From contig NZ_BNBY01000007.1 of NCBI RefSeq assembly GCF_014656195.1, positions 124,001-188,000 on the forward strand: a DNA stretch of 64,000 nt, in the 5' to 3' direction. A program made the translations under genes and the position numbers. Positions 16,525 through 25,387 of the stretch are shown here, piece by piece. Position 1 is the stretch's first letter; each line of letters opens with the position of its first letter. The notes under the pieces were generated by a model, which did not search any database, had not been told where the DNA came from, and saw nothing but the letters and a program-made list of their open reading frames with translations. Source of the DNA: Kitasatospora xanthocidica (GTDB lineage Bacteria > Actinomycetota > Actinomycetes > Streptomycetales > Streptomycetaceae).

Positions 16525-17793
16525 TCACGCCGCGGTCACGGCCGGCCCGGCCGGGGCCACCCGCCGGTCCCAGTCGATCCGGTAGCCGTGTACCGGCCGC
16601 AGCGTCCGTTCCGGGCTCATGAAGGTCCGCATCGCGATCGGCGCGACCAGCCGGAACACCATCCGCCCGACCGGCCCGGAGGCCTTCTGGTTGTTGGTGC
16701 GGGCCGCGTCGGCGGCGATCTTCTCGACCCGGGGCCGGCGCAGCGCCTCGTACGCGGCGAAGGCGGCGGTGTGGTCGGGCAGGTCGCGCAGGCAGCGGGC
16801 GAGTTCGACGGCGCTCTCGACGGCGAGCGAGGCGCCCTGGCCGGAGCTGTTGGAGGGCGCGTGCACCGAGTCGCCGACGAGGACCATCCGGCCGCGGTGC
16901 CAGCGCGGCACCGAGGGCATGATCTCCAGCCGGGGGAAGGTCTCCATGCTCCGCGCGTCGGCCATTCGCAGCACCTCGCGGGCGGGCAGGTCGTCGGCGT
17001 GCAGCTCGCGGCAGCGGCGCAGCCATTCCGCCGCGCCGAGGGCGCGGACCTCCTCCGGGTCGAGCGGCTCGGGCTGCGGGATGTTGCTGAACCAGGCGGT
17101 GCCGCTGCCGTCGGCCAGGCCCCAGTAGCCGAAGAAGGCGCGGGCGCCGTTGGCGAAGTGCACGGACTCGCCGCGTCCGGCCCGGCCGGGCAGCCGGTAG
17201 GAGCTGTAACCGCCGACGCCGAGCAGCCCGGTGTACCGCGCGGCGGGCGCGGCCGGGTCGATCAGGGTGCGGACGGTGGAGCCGGTGCCGTCGGCGCCGA
17301 CCAGCAGGTCGCCGGTGGCGGTGGTGCCGTCGGCGAAGCGGGCGGTGATCCCGTCGGCGCCCTCCTCGACGCCGACCAGCCGCTTGCCCCACCGGACCTC
17401 GATGCCGTCCTCCGCCAGGCGCCGCTGCAGCACCTCGTAGAGCTCGGCGCGGCGCATCAGCCGGCCGCGCGGCAGGTCGTCGAGGCCGGCGAACTCGGCC
17501 AGCACGCCGCCCTTGCCGTCCTCGATCACCATCGGCCCGACCGGTTGCCCGATCCCGCCGACCTCTTCCCCCAGCCCGACGACGGCCAGCGCGCCGAGCC
17601 CGTTGGGGGCGATCATGAAGGTCCCGCCGATGCCCTCGGCGGAGGTCCGGTAGGCCTCGAACACGACCGGTTCGAGGCCGGCCTTGCGCAGCGCCAGGGC
17701 CGTCACCGGTCCGGCGATGCCGCCACCGACGACCAGGACCCTACGGCCCGTTCCGGTGGTTCCGTCAGTGCTGGTGGTTCCGTTGGTGCTCAT
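16525..17793 (-). CDS. FAD-dependent monooxygenase (PHBH/PgaE-type)
   Basis: The 422-residue protein has the N-terminal dinucleotide-binding motif GGGIAGPVTALALRKAGLEPVVFE (residues 23-46) and the group A flavoprotein GD motif GRMVLVGDSVHAPSNSSGQGASLAVESAVELARCL (about 300-335). An intermediate DG motif (DLLVGADGTGSTVRTLI) is also present. It would hydroxylate an aromatic or related compound using NAD(P)H and O2. The substrate is unknown, and no biosynthetic genes accompany it. Its ATG overlaps the stop of the PadR regulator (ATGA), so the pair is one operon. It separates pruA from the PucR regulator, and the bracketing repeats suggest a later insertion. Confidence 0.88.
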   Translation of the reverse strand: MSTNGTTSTDGTTGTGRRVLVVGGGIAGPVTALALRKAGLEPVVFEAYRTSAEGIGGTFMIAPNGLGALAVVGLGEEVGGIGQPVGPMVIEDGKGGVLAEFAGLDDLPRGRLMRRAELYEVLQRRLAEDGIEVRWGKRLVGVEEGADGITARFADGTTATGDLLVGADGTGSTVRTLIDPAAPAARYTGLLGVGGYSSYRLPGRAGRGESVHFANGARAFFGYWGLADGSGTAWFSNIPQPEPLDPEEVRALGAAEWLRRCRELHADDLPAREVLRMADARSMETFPRLEIMPSVPRWHRGRMVLVGDSVHAPSNSSGQGASLAVESAVELARCLRDLPDHTAAFAAYEALRRPRVEKIAADAARTNNQKASGPVGRMVFRLVAPIAMRTFMSPERTLRPVHGYRIDWDRRVAPAGPAVTAA

Positions 17794-18386
17794 TCCAGGC
17801 TCCTCATGAATTCCCGCAGGGTCCGGTTGAACTCCGGCTCCCCGATCCGGCCGATGAGGTTCTCGGTGTAGCGGCGCTCCGCCTCCAGCAGCGCGAGGGC
17901 GTACTCCTCCTCGATGACGAACATCGGGTGGACGTCCATCCCGGCGGCCTTGTGCAGCTGGGCGCGCGAGGCGTCGATCCGCGCGTCCAGCGCCTCCAGC
18001 CGGCGGCCGAGCAGCTCGGCCGCCTCCTCGGTGGGGAGCACCACCAGCAGGCAGAGGGCGACCCCGAAGGCGGGGTACTCCTCCTGCGGTTCGGCGATCC
18101 ATTCGCGCATCCAGTCGAGGAGCTCCGTCTGACCCTCGGGGGTGAGGGCGTAGACGGTGCGCTCCGGCCGCTGGGTGTCGCGGACGGTCTCCTGTTCGGC
18201 GACGAACCCGGCCTTCCGCAGCTGCTCCACGACCATGTAGAGCGAGCTGCGGTTGTACTTGATGTTGCGGTCCTTGCCGTGCTCCTTGAGCCGGCGCCCC
18301 ATCTCGTACGGGTGCATCGGCTCGGCTCCGAGTTCGGCCATGACCGCGAGGGCCAGCGGATTCGACACCTTGCGTCGCTTCGCCAT
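17790..18386 (-). CDS. PadR-family transcriptional regulator
   Basis: The chosen ATG at 18386 (MAKRRKVSNPL) has AGGA eight bases upstream; an alternative ATG lies at 18401. The 198-residue protein has the PadR winged helix (LALAVMAELGAEPMHPYEMGRRLKEHG, SSLYMVVEQLRKAGFVAEQE, RTVYALTPEGQTELLDWMREW). A helical C-terminal dimerisation domain with LLGRRLEALDARIDAS follows. PadR repressors respond to phenolics or other small molecules and control the adjacent gene. It is coupled to the monooxygenase, and a clear operator lies just upstream, indicating autoregulated control of that enzyme. Confidence 0.88.
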   Translation of the reverse strand: MAKRRKVSNPLALAVMAELGAEPMHPYEMGRRLKEHGKDRNIKYNRSSLYMVVEQLRKAGFVAEQETVRDTQRPERTVYALTPEGQTELLDWMREWIAEPQEEYPAFGVALCLLVVLPTEEAAELLGRRLEALDARIDASRAQLHKAAGMDVHPMFVIEEEYALALLEAERRYTENLIGRIGEPEFNRTLREFMRSLE

Positions 18387-18414
18387 GAGAGCGTTCCTCA
18401 TCACTTGGTCAGTA

Positions 18415-18452
18415 CCGACTATCCGACATCGAATAGTCGGAATCAACTATTC
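18415..18452. promoter_or_regulatory. Triple half-site operator upstream of padR-like gene
   Basis: CCGACTAT (18415-18422) and ATAGTCGG (18433-18440) form a perfect dyad spaced by ten bases. The overlapping GAATAGT (18431-18437) and ACTATTC (18446-18452) form a second dyad spaced by eight. Three ACTAT/ATAGT half-sites therefore alternate in 38 bp, ending 29 bases upstream of the regulator's start. This is typical for an autoregulating dimeric PadR protein. Confidence 0.75.
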
Positions 18453-18481
18453 AGGAGTGACGGGCCAGAACTCTGTCCGTC

Positions 18482-18511
18482 CGGCTAAAATCAACCACAC
18501 GGCGTTGTCCG
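18482..18511 (+). repeat. 30-bp repeat, copy B (pucR side)
   Basis: CGGCTAAAAT-CAACCACACG-GCGTTGTCCG matches copy A at 16481-16510 (25/30). It ends 21 bases before the GTG of the PucR-type regulator and probably overlaps its promoter. A shorter match, AATCCACCACACGGC, recurs at 21838-21852. Confidence 0.75.
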
Positions 18512-18532
18512 AGCGGATGAAGGAGGCCCGGA

Positions 18533-20161
18533 GTGACCACCCCCGGCCTCCCGCTCCGCCAACTGCTGATGTCCCTCGGCGAGCCCCTGGTCGAACTCCA
18601 GGCCGCCCCACTGGGGCTGGACGTCCCGGTCCGCGACGTCGCGATCCTCGACCCGGAGGACCCGCCGACCGCCGCCCCCGGCGAGCTCGTCCTCGCGATC
18701 GGCGCCCGCGGCCGCGCCGCCCTCCCCGCCCTGCGCGCGGCCGGCCGGGCCGGCGCGGCCGCCGTGGCGGTCAAGCTGGACGGGCCCGGCCAGGCCGACG
18801 CGCTGCGCGAGGCGGCCACCGAGGCGGGCGTCGCCCTGCTGTCGGTGCGCCGGGAGACCCGCTGGGAGCACCTGGACTCGCTGGCCCGCGCGATCATCGC
18901 CGGACCGGACGCCCCGGACGCGCCCGGCGCCCCCGAGCCCAACGCGGGCGACCTCTTCTCCCTCGCCCAGACCGTCGCCGTGCTCACCAACGGCATCGTC
19001 TCGATCGAGGACACCTCCAGCCGGGTGCTGGCCTACTCCCGCTCCTCCGACTCCGACGAGGTCGACGACCTGCGCCGGCTCTCCATCCTCGGCTGGCAGG
19101 GCCCGGAGCCGTACCTGTCCAAGCTCCGCGAGTGGGGCATCTTCCAGCACCTGCGCAGCTCGGACACCCCGATCGCGGTCGAGCCGCACCCCGAGCTGGG
19201 CCTGCGCCGCCGGCTGGCCGTCGGCATCCGGGCCGGGGCGCAGCCGCTCGGCACCATCTGGGTGCAGGAGGGCGCGCAGCCGCTGGCCGCGCACGCCGAG
19301 CAGGCGCTGGTCGGCGCGGCCCGGGTCGCGGCCGCCCAGCTGGTCCGCCGCCGCCGGGAGCTGTCCGCCGACGTCCGGCTCACCCGGACCCTGCTGACCG
19401 GTCTGCTGGAGGGCTCCACCGGCCCCCAGTCGCTCGCCACCCACCTCGGCCTGGACCTGCGCCGCCCGGCCACCGTGCTGGCGTACGCCGCGCACACCAC
19501 CGAGGCGCTGCACCGTTCCGACGTCACCGGCCTGATCTCGGTGCACACCGCCGCCCGGCACCGCACCGCGCTGCTCGCCCCGATCGAGTCCCGGGTGTAC
19601 GTGCTGCTGCCCGAGCTGCCGCCCGGCCTGCCGATGGCCACCGTGCGCGGCTGGGCCTCCGAGGTGGTGGCGGCCGCCCGGGAGCACCTCGGCGTCCCGC
19701 TGCGGGCCGCGATCGGCTCGACCGTGGACGGCCTGGCCCAGGTGCCGGACTCCCGCGCGCAGGCGGACCGCATCCTGGACGCGATGGGCCGCGGCGGAGT
19801 GGACCTCGACGTCGCGGCGCTGATCGACGTGCAGGCGGAGGTACTGGTCAGCGAGATGGTCGCGCTGCTGCAGGAGCGCACCGGCCTGCGCGACCCGCGG
19901 CTCACCGCGCTCACCGACTACGACCGCCGGCACGGCACCCGGCTCGCCGAGTCGGTGCTGGCCTGGCTGGACGCGCTCGGCGAGGTCCGGGTGGCCGCGG
20001 ACGCCCTGCACATCCACCCCAACACCCTGCGCTACCGGGTGCGCCGCGCCGAGCAGTTGACCGGCATCGACCTCGCCCAGCCGCAGCAGCGGCTGCTGGC
20101 GATGCTGCAACTGCGGCTGCCCGCGGACGAGTGGTCCGCGGGCAGCCGGTCACATCCCTGA
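18533..20161 (+). CDS. PucR-family transcriptional regulator, probable proline-catabolism activator
   Basis: The GTG at 18533 has AAGGAGG upstream. The 542-residue protein has a PucR-type N-terminal domain (about residues 15-125), a GGDEF-like/CdaR central region, and the C-terminal PucR helix-turn-helix (LAESVLAWLDALGEVRVAADALHIHPNTLRYRVRRAEQLTGIDL, near 480-525). In actinobacteria regulators of this family next to pruA/putA act as proline-responsive activators. That role is inferred here from family and position. It is divergent from pruA but separated by the monooxygenase/PadR pair. Confidence 0.88.
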   Translation: MTTPGLPLRQLLMSLGEPLVELQAAPLGLDVPVRDVAILDPEDPPTAAPGELVLAIGARGRAALPALRAAGRAGAAAVAVKLDGPGQADALREAATEAGVALLSVRRETRWEHLDSLARAIIAGPDAPDAPGAPEPNAGDLFSLAQTVAVLTNGIVSIEDTSSRVLAYSRSSDSDEVDDLRRLSILGWQGPEPYLSKLREWGIFQHLRSSDTPIAVEPHPELGLRRRLAVGIRAGAQPLGTIWVQEGAQPLAAHAEQALVGAARVAAAQLVRRRRELSADVRLTRTLLTGLLEGSTGPQSLATHLGLDLRRPATVLAYAAHTTEALHRSDVTGLISVHTAARHRTALLAPIESRVYVLLPELPPGLPMATVRGWASEVVAAAREHLGVPLRAAIGSTVDGLAQVPDSRAQADRILDAMGRGGVDLDVAALIDVQAEVLVSEMVALLQERTGLRDPRLTALTDYDRRHGTRLAESVLAWLDALGEVRVAADALHIHPNTLRYRVRRAEQLTGIDLAQPQQRLLAMLQLRLPADEWSAGSRSHP

Positions 20162-20178
20162 GGCTCGGTGCGAAAGGG

Positions 20179-21669
20179 TCACTCGCCGTAGCCCTGGCCG
20201 CGCTTGTGCTCGTTCAGCCGGCGCCACGGGCCGGTGATGGCCAGCTGGATGCCCGGGGTCTGGATGTTGGCGAACAGGGTCTTGCCGTCGTCCGAGAAGG
20301 TCACCCCGGTGAACTCGCTGAACTCGGGCTTCTCGGCGGTGCCGATGTTCAGCTCGTTGCGGGCGATCGGGTAGACCAGCCCGTCCTCGGTGGCGCCGAA
20401 CAGGTGCGAGACGCCCTCGCCGTCCTCGCAGATCACGATGCCGCCGTAGGGCGAGACGGTGATGTTGTCCGGGCCGTCGAAGTTGTCGTGGTCGCCCCAG
20501 ACGTCGGTGTTGACGCCCAGCAGGACCTTCAGGGTGATGGTGCGGCGGGCCGGGTTGTAGAACCAGACCTGGCCGTCGTGCTGCAGCGGGCTCTCCGAGC
20601 GGGCGAAGCTGGAGACGAAGTAGAAGCCGCCGTCACCCCACCACATGCCCTCCAGCTTGCGGGCGCGGCTGACCTCGCCGTCCTTGAACTGCTTGCGGAT
20701 CGAGACGGTCCTGGCGTCGCGGTCCTGGACCTTGACCCAGTCCACGCCGTAGGTGGTGCCGACCTTGGTGGCGCGGGAGAGGTCGTCGACGAACTTGCCC
20801 TGGGCGTCGAAGACCTTGAAGGCCTCCAGCACACCGGCGTCGGCGGCCAGCTTGCGCAGCTGGTAGCGGCCGTGCTTGAAGCCGGCCGGCGGGGTCCAGC
20901 GGAACAGCAGGCCGTTCGGGTTCGAGGCGTCCTCGGTCAGGTAGACCTGGCCGCGCTTCGGGTCGACGACCACGGCCTCGTGGGCGTAGCGGCCGAAGGC
21001 CTTGACCGGCTGCGGGTCGCGGTTGTAGTCGTCGTCGAAGGGGTCGACCTCGAAGATGTAGCCGTGGTCCTTGGTGAAGCCGTTCTTGCCGGCCTTGTCC
21101 TCGGTCTCCTCGCCGGACAGCCAGGTGCCCCACGGGGTCACGCCGCCCGCGCAGTTGGTGGCGGTGCCGGCGATGCCGACCCACTGCTCGACCGAGCCGT
21201 CGCGCTTGGCGTGCACGACGGTGCAGCCGCCGGCCGCGCCCGGGTCGTAGACGTGGCCCTCGGTCAGCGGCACCGGGTGCGGCCAGTTGGCGCGCGCGCC
21301 GGACAGCTCGTGGTTGACGACCATGTAGTTGCCGCCGTGCTCGTCCTCGAAGGCGGAGGTGCCGTCGTGGTTGCTCGGGGTGAACTCGCCGGTGCGCAGC
21401 CTGGTGACGCCGGCCCGGTTGAGGACCTTGTACGAGAAGCCCTTCGGCAGGGACAGCAGCCCGGCCTGGTCCTGCACCAGCGGGCCGTAGCCGACGGCGG
21501 TGCCGCCCGCCGCGTTGGTCCCGGCGGCCGCGGCGACCGGGGCCTCGCCACCGGCCGGGGCGGCGATCGCACCGGGGGCGCTGGCCAGGGCCTCGGCGCT
21601 GCCGGCGATCAGCACGCCGGCCCCGACGACGGTGGAACGGTTGACGAAGTCCCGGCGGGACAGCGACAT
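20179..21669 (-). CDS. phoX: PhoX-family (DUF839) alkaline phosphatase, Tat-exported
   Basis: The 496-residue protein starts with a twin-arginine signal (MSLSRRDFVNRSTVVGAGVLIAG). The mature part has PhoX features: SNHDGTSAFEDEHGGNYMVVNHELSG near residue 100, CAGGVTPWGTWLSGEE around 160 and VYLTEDASNPNGLLFRWTPP. The later FDGPDNITVSPYGGIVICEDGEG gives the metal-binding Asp/Glu positions. It is a calcium- and iron-dependent phosphomonoesterase that releases phosphate outside the cell. A two-unit PHO box lies 63-84 bases upstream of the ATG, pointing to PhoR-PhoP control. Confidence 0.88.
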   Translation of the reverse strand: MSLSRRDFVNRSTVVGAGVLIAGSAEALASAPGAIAAPAGGEAPVAAAAGTNAAGGTAVGYGPLVQDQAGLLSLPKGFSYKVLNRAGVTRLRTGEFTPSNHDGTSAFEDEHGGNYMVVNHELSGARANWPHPVPLTEGHVYDPGAAGGCTVVHAKRDGSVEQWVGIAGTATNCAGGVTPWGTWLSGEETEDKAGKNGFTKDHGYIFEVDPFDDDYNRDPQPVKAFGRYAHEAVVVDPKRGQVYLTEDASNPNGLLFRWTPPAGFKHGRYQLRKLAADAGVLEAFKVFDAQGKFVDDLSRATKVGTTYGVDWVKVQDRDARTVSIRKQFKDGEVSRARKLEGMWWGDGGFYFVSSFARSESPLQHDGQVWFYNPARRTITLKVLLGVNTDVWGDHDNFDGPDNITVSPYGGIVICEDGEGVSHLFGATEDGLVYPIARNELNIGTAEKPEFSEFTGVTFSDDGKTLFANIQTPGIQLAITGPWRRLNEHKRGQGYGE

Positions 21670-21731
21670 GGCAGCAACTCCTGAGGTGAGCGGTCGTCGG
21701 GGCGGATGCCGACGCCCAGCAGGCTCCGCCG

Positions 21732-21753
21732 GGCGGGTGAACCCGGGATGACG
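21732..21753 (-). promoter_or_regulatory. PHO box (two 11-bp direct repeat units) upstream of phoX
   Basis: Read on the minus strand, CGTCATCCCGG (21753-21743) is followed directly by GTTCACCCGCC (21742-21732). Both fit the streptomycete PhoP unit G(G/T)TCAYYYR(G/C)G with one or two deviations. Two adjacent units form the minimum core operator. Confidence 0.65.
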
Positions 21754-21920
21754 CCCACCTCACATCCCGGCGGCCATTTGCCGACCGATGACCGACACAT
21801 GACCTGGACTTTGCCAAGACACCGTCAGGCCTGCCAGAATCCACCACACGGCCTACACCGCACCGCCTGCACCGCTCGCAGCACTCGTACTGCTCGTACC
21901 GCTCGTACCACGGGCAGCCG

Positions 21921-23105
21921 TCACCCCCGTGCCGTCCGCCACTGCTCCCAGGCCGCCAGCCACAGCTGCTCGGCCAGCCGGTGCTCCTCCCACGCCCCGG
22001 CCCCGCCCGGCCGCTCCCGCCACAGCTGCTCCCAGGCCCGCTGGGCCGGCAGGCTCGCCACCTGGCTCGCGAACACCGTGTACCGGACGACCTCCTCGAC
22101 GGCCGCCTCCCCGTCCGCCGTACCGACCAGCCAGTGCGTCTGCTGGGACAGCCGGTTGAGGTGGTTGACCATCGCGGTGACCGCCGCCGCGGCCTCCTCC
22201 CGGGTCTCGGTGGCCAGCCGCATCTGCTGGCGCACCGCCGCCTCCCAGCGCACCGCGCAGACGTCCCCGCGCAGCCCGCGCGGCAGCCTCGGCGTGCGCC
22301 CGGCCCGGACCTGCGCCTCGATCGCGGCGGTCTCGGCGATGCTCTGCGCGATCAGCGACCGGTGCGCCTCCAGCCCGACGACGGGCGGCAGTTCGCGCTC
22401 CTCCACCGGGACGTACCGGGACTGCCGGGAGGCGAGGTCGCGCAGCAGGTCGGTGCGCCCGCGCAGGTACCGCTCGAAGTCGCGGATCCCGCCGAGCTCC
22501 ACCCCGCCGGGGGCCACCCCGCGCCCGCAGACCGTCACGGTCAGCCCGCCGACCCGCAGCCGCCCGGCCCACACCGGTTCGGGCCCGCCGACCGCCGCCG
22601 CCCCGGGCCGCAGCACCGGCCGGTCCTCGTGCACCTCCAGCGCGCACGGCTCGCCGTCCACCGTGATCCACTCGCGCAGCGCCCGTACCCGGCCGGGCCC
22701 GTCGCCCTCGTCGACGCCCAGCTGCTCGTAGACGCGGTCCCGCTCGTCCTCGACCACGTCCTCCAGCTCGGGCAGCGGCTCGCCCTGCTCGGCGCCCGGC
22801 CGATAGGTGCGCACGGTCACGTACGGTCCGGCGGCCGAGCGCCAGTCGCCGCACTGGACCTCGACCCAGCGCAGCTCGCCGTCGGAGGTCTCGAAGGCGG
22901 CCAGCGCCTCGCCGGTACGGGCCGGCCCGGCGGCCACGCCGTACACCGGGAAGTCGACCGCGGCGAGGGTCCGGCGGGAGAACTCCTCCTGGTCGGCGAA
23001 ACGATCCTCCTGACCCGGCCGCTCCGGGGCCGGCGCGCGGCCCGACGGCCCCGAGTTCCACTCCTGGTGCCTGCCGCCGCTCTCCCGCATCATCCTCTGC
23101 CGCAC
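21921..23105 (-). CDS. Conserved hypothetical protein, 394 aa
   Basis: The GTG at 23105 has GAGGAG six bases upstream; an ATG pair lies four and five codons later. The product has 394 residues with no signal peptide or transmembrane segment and a composition rich in Arg, Glu and Trp. The C-terminal 130 residues are strongly helical (AEAAIEAQVRAGRT-like, VRQQMRLATETREEAAAAVTAMVNHLNRLSQQ). I do not recognise the family. It stands alone between phoX and a divergent VOC gene. Confidence 0.65.
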   Translation of the reverse strand: MRQRMMRESGGRHQEWNSGPSGRAPAPERPGQEDRFADQEEFSRRTLAAVDFPVYGVAAGPARTGEALAAFETSDGELRWVEVQCGDWRSAAGPYVTVRTYRPGAEQGEPLPELEDVVEDERDRVYEQLGVDEGDGPGRVRALREWITVDGEPCALEVHEDRPVLRPGAAAVGGPEPVWAGRLRVGGLTVTVCGRGVAPGGVELGGIRDFERYLRGRTDLLRDLASRQSRYVPVEERELPPVVGLEAHRSLIAQSIAETAAIEAQVRAGRTPRLPRGLRGDVCAVRWEAAVRQQMRLATETREEAAAAVTAMVNHLNRLSQQTHWLVGTADGEAAVEEVVRYTVFASQVASLPAQRAWEQLWRERPGGAGAWEEHRLAEQLWLAAWEQWRTARG

Positions 23106-23241
23106 CCCCGACTCCTCGCGCCCGCACCGCCTACGCCACCTTACGTGGCCGCAGCTGCCGGGTCATCAGCTCGGCCGCCGGTCGGGGGCGGTGGCCGTGT
23201 CAGGACGAGCGGTTGTCAGCAGCCCTCCCTAACCTGGCGGC

Positions 23242-23721
23242 ATGACAGCACAGAGCAGCACCACCCCGGACGGCACCACGGCACCCGGCGCCTTCCCCGC
23301 CAGGATCAGCATCGTCACCCTCGGCGTCTCCGACCTCGACCGCAGCGCCCGCTTCTACGAGGACCTCGGCTGGCGGCGCTCCACCGCCTCCAGCCCGGAG
23401 ATCGTCTGGTTCCGCACCGCGGACTCGGTGCTCGGCCTCTTCCCCACCGACGAGCTGGCCGCCGACGCGGGCGTTCCCGCCACCGGCGAGCCGTCCTTCC
23501 GCGGCGTCACCCTCGCGGTGAACCTGGAGTCCCCCGCGCTGGTGGACGCCGCGATGACGACGGCCGTCGAGGCCGGCGCCGTGCTGGTCAAGCCGCCGGT
23601 CCCGACCGGCTGGGGCGGCTACTCCGGCTACTTCGAGGACCCGGACGGCCACCTCTGGGAGCTGGCCCACAACCCGTTCTTCCCCTTCACCGAGGACGGC
23701 TCGCTGGACCTCCCGCAGTAG
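23242..23721 (+). CDS. VOC (glyoxalase/dioxygenase) superfamily protein
   Basis: The 159-residue protein shows two beta-alpha-beta-beta-beta modules. The first is SIVTLGVSDLDRSARFYEDLGWRRS followed by IVWFRTADSVLGLF. The second is VTLAVNLESPALVDAAMTTAVEAGA ending in GYSGYFEDPDGHLWELAHNPFFPF. The C-terminal D-P-D-G-x-x-W-E motif is the common metal-ligand region of VOC proteins. The exact reaction is unknown; many streptomycete relatives are uncharacterised or bind drug-like molecules. Confidence 0.85.
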   Translation: MTAQSSTTPDGTTAPGAFPARISIVTLGVSDLDRSARFYEDLGWRRSTASSPEIVWFRTADSVLGLFPTDELAADAGVPATGEPSFRGVTLAVNLESPALVDAAMTTAVEAGAVLVKPPVPTGWGGYSGYFEDPDGHLWELAHNPFFPFTEDGSLDLPQ

Positions 23722-23770
23722 GCCCGCAGCCCGTAGGCCACGGGCCTCCCCCGCCCCGGGGCCCCTCGCC

Positions 23771-25387
23771 TCAGTTCTTGGAGCGCGCCTTGAAGGCCGC
23801 CTTGCGCGCCTCCTTGGCCACCGCCCGGTCCAGGTGCAGCTCCCCGATCGCCTCCAGGACGTCCGCCGTGTACGGGTGGTCGACCCGCCACAGCTCCCCG
23901 AACCAGGTCGCCGGATCGCCCTTGACCGGAAGGTCCGTGACCAGGTCGCGCAGCAGCTCGGCGTCACCGCCGTTGTCCAGCAGCTGGGCCGCGAAGGTGT
24001 CGACCACCGTCCACAGCGCCACCGCCCGGGCCGGCGCCGGCACGTCCGTCGCGCCCTGCGCGGTCAGCCAGGCCCGCGCCGCGCCGCCCAGCTCCGGGTC
24101 GTCCAGCACCTCCCGGACGGCCGGCTCGGCGCCCGGACCGAGCAGGTCGAGCGCCGAGACGCACAGCATCCGCCGCAGCGGGCCGTACGCGTCGCCGCCG
24201 CGCGCCGCCGCGAGCAGCTCACCCGCCGCCGCCACCGGCTCCCGGCCGGCGGTCCACACCCGCAGCTCCTCCTCGGGCAGCACGTTGGCCGACTCGCACA
24301 CCCCGCGCAGCAGCTCGGCCGCGTCGCCCTGGGCCAGCTCGCCGACCAGCGGCGCGTCGTAGCCGTCCTCCAGCAGCCACTGCCGGATGCCGTACTGGCC
24401 GAGCGGGGTGAGCCGGACCAGCCCGAAGCGGGCCGACTCCTCCTCGTCCAGCGGCTCCTCGCCGACGACGGCGGACCCGTCGCCCTCCTCCTCGTCGAAC
24501 AGGTCCGGGTCGATCGGGCGGTAGTCCAGCAGGCCGAGCTCGGCCAGGTCGCCCAGCATCGGGTCCAGCGCGACCATCACGTCGGTGATGTCGCCCAGCA
24601 GCTCCTCGCTCGGCTCCTCGCCCTCCGGCACCACCAGCAGCGCGGCCAGCACGCCGAGCGGCACGGTCTCGTTGCCCGGGTCGGCGAAGGCGGTGGTCTC
24701 GTAGAGCACCTGCAGCGCCTCGTCCAGCAGCTCGGCGGCCTCGTCCCTGGCCTCCTCGACCTCGGAGAGCCCGTCCTCGTCCTCCTCCTCCGCCGGCGCT
24801 TCCTCCGCCTCGCCGTGCTCCTCCGGCAGCGAGTCCGCCTCCACGGCCAGCTCCCGGACGATCCCGGCGGCGGTCAGCCACAGCTCCAGGACGGTCTCCG
24901 GATCACCCTGCTCGGCGGGCTCCAGGTCCGGGCCGGGGACGGCGACGTGCTCGCCCTCCGCGGTGGTGCCCAGCTCCACCAGGTCCAGGTCGCAGGCCAG
25001 CGACCAGGCCCGCAGCGCCTCGACCTCGGCCTCCTCCGCCACCTCGCCCTCGGCCGGGGCCAGGCCGAGCAGCCGCGCGGCGGGGGCCCGGTCCTCCTCC
25101 ACCAGGTCGCCGAACTCGTCCACCGCCCGGTGCGGGGCGGCCCAGCGGGCCAGCGTCAGCGCGTACCCGAACATCGGGACGGCCTTCGCCTGCTCGGCCA
25201 GCTCCCCCTCGGGGGGCAGCTTCACCGGCGGCACCAGCACCGCCGCGTCGTCCAGGTCCTCGTCGTCCAGCCCGTGCGCGGCGAACGCCCCGTAGAGGTC
25301 CTCCAGCTCCAGATCGGCGGGCAGCACCGTCTCGGCCGCACCCTCTCCCCCCGAAGCCCCGGCGTTCTTCCGACGTCGTCCGGCCAT
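23771..25387 (-). CDS. Large acidic conserved hypothetical protein, 538 aa
   Basis: After a short basic start (MAGRRRKNAG) the protein becomes very acidic, with long Glu/Asp runs near residues 195-225 (EEEDEDGLSEVEEARDEAAELL) and 310-325. The last 190 residues are helical and HEAT-like (LAAARGGDAYGPLRRMLCVSALDLLGPGAEPAVREVL). It ends with a basic tail (KEARKAAFKARSKN). No enzyme motif is visible. Its structure suggests a scaffold or protein-binding role, but I cannot name the family. Confidence 0.65.
   Translation of the reverse strand: MAGRRRKNAGASGGEGAAETVLPADLELEDLYGAFAAHGLDDEDLDDAAVLVPPVKLPPEGELAEQAKAVPMFGYALTLARWAAPHRAVDEFGDLVEEDRAPAARLLGLAPAEGEVAEEAEVEALRAWSLACDLDLVELGTTAEGEHVAVPGPDLEPAEQGDPETVLELWLTAAGIVRELAVEADSLPEEHGEAEEAPAEEEDEDGLSEVEEARDEAAELLDEALQVLYETTAFADPGNETVPLGVLAALLVVPEGEEPSEELLGDITDVMVALDPMLGDLAELGLLDYRPIDPDLFDEEEGDGSAVVGEEPLDEEESARFGLVRLTPLGQYGIRQWLLEDGYDAPLVGELAQGDAAELLRGVCESANVLPEEELRVWTAGREPVAAAGELLAAARGGDAYGPLRRMLCVSALDLLGPGAEPAVREVLDDPELGGAARAWLTAQGATDVPAPARAVALWTVVDTFAAQLLDNGGDAELLRDLVTDLPVKGDPATWFGELWRVDHPYTADVLEAIGELHLDRAVAKEARKAAFKARSKN

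Noticed and set aside
14710..17871. A 1053-codon open frame on the plus strand
   Set aside because: It lies entirely antisense to putA, pruA and the monooxygenase. It is an artefact of high third-position GC, with low-complexity Gly/Arg/Asp translation and no ribosome site.
18253..21684. An 1143-codon open frame on the plus strand
   Set aside because: It crosses the PucR gene in the wrong frame and runs antisense to phoX. The composition is Arg/Pro-rich shadow translation.
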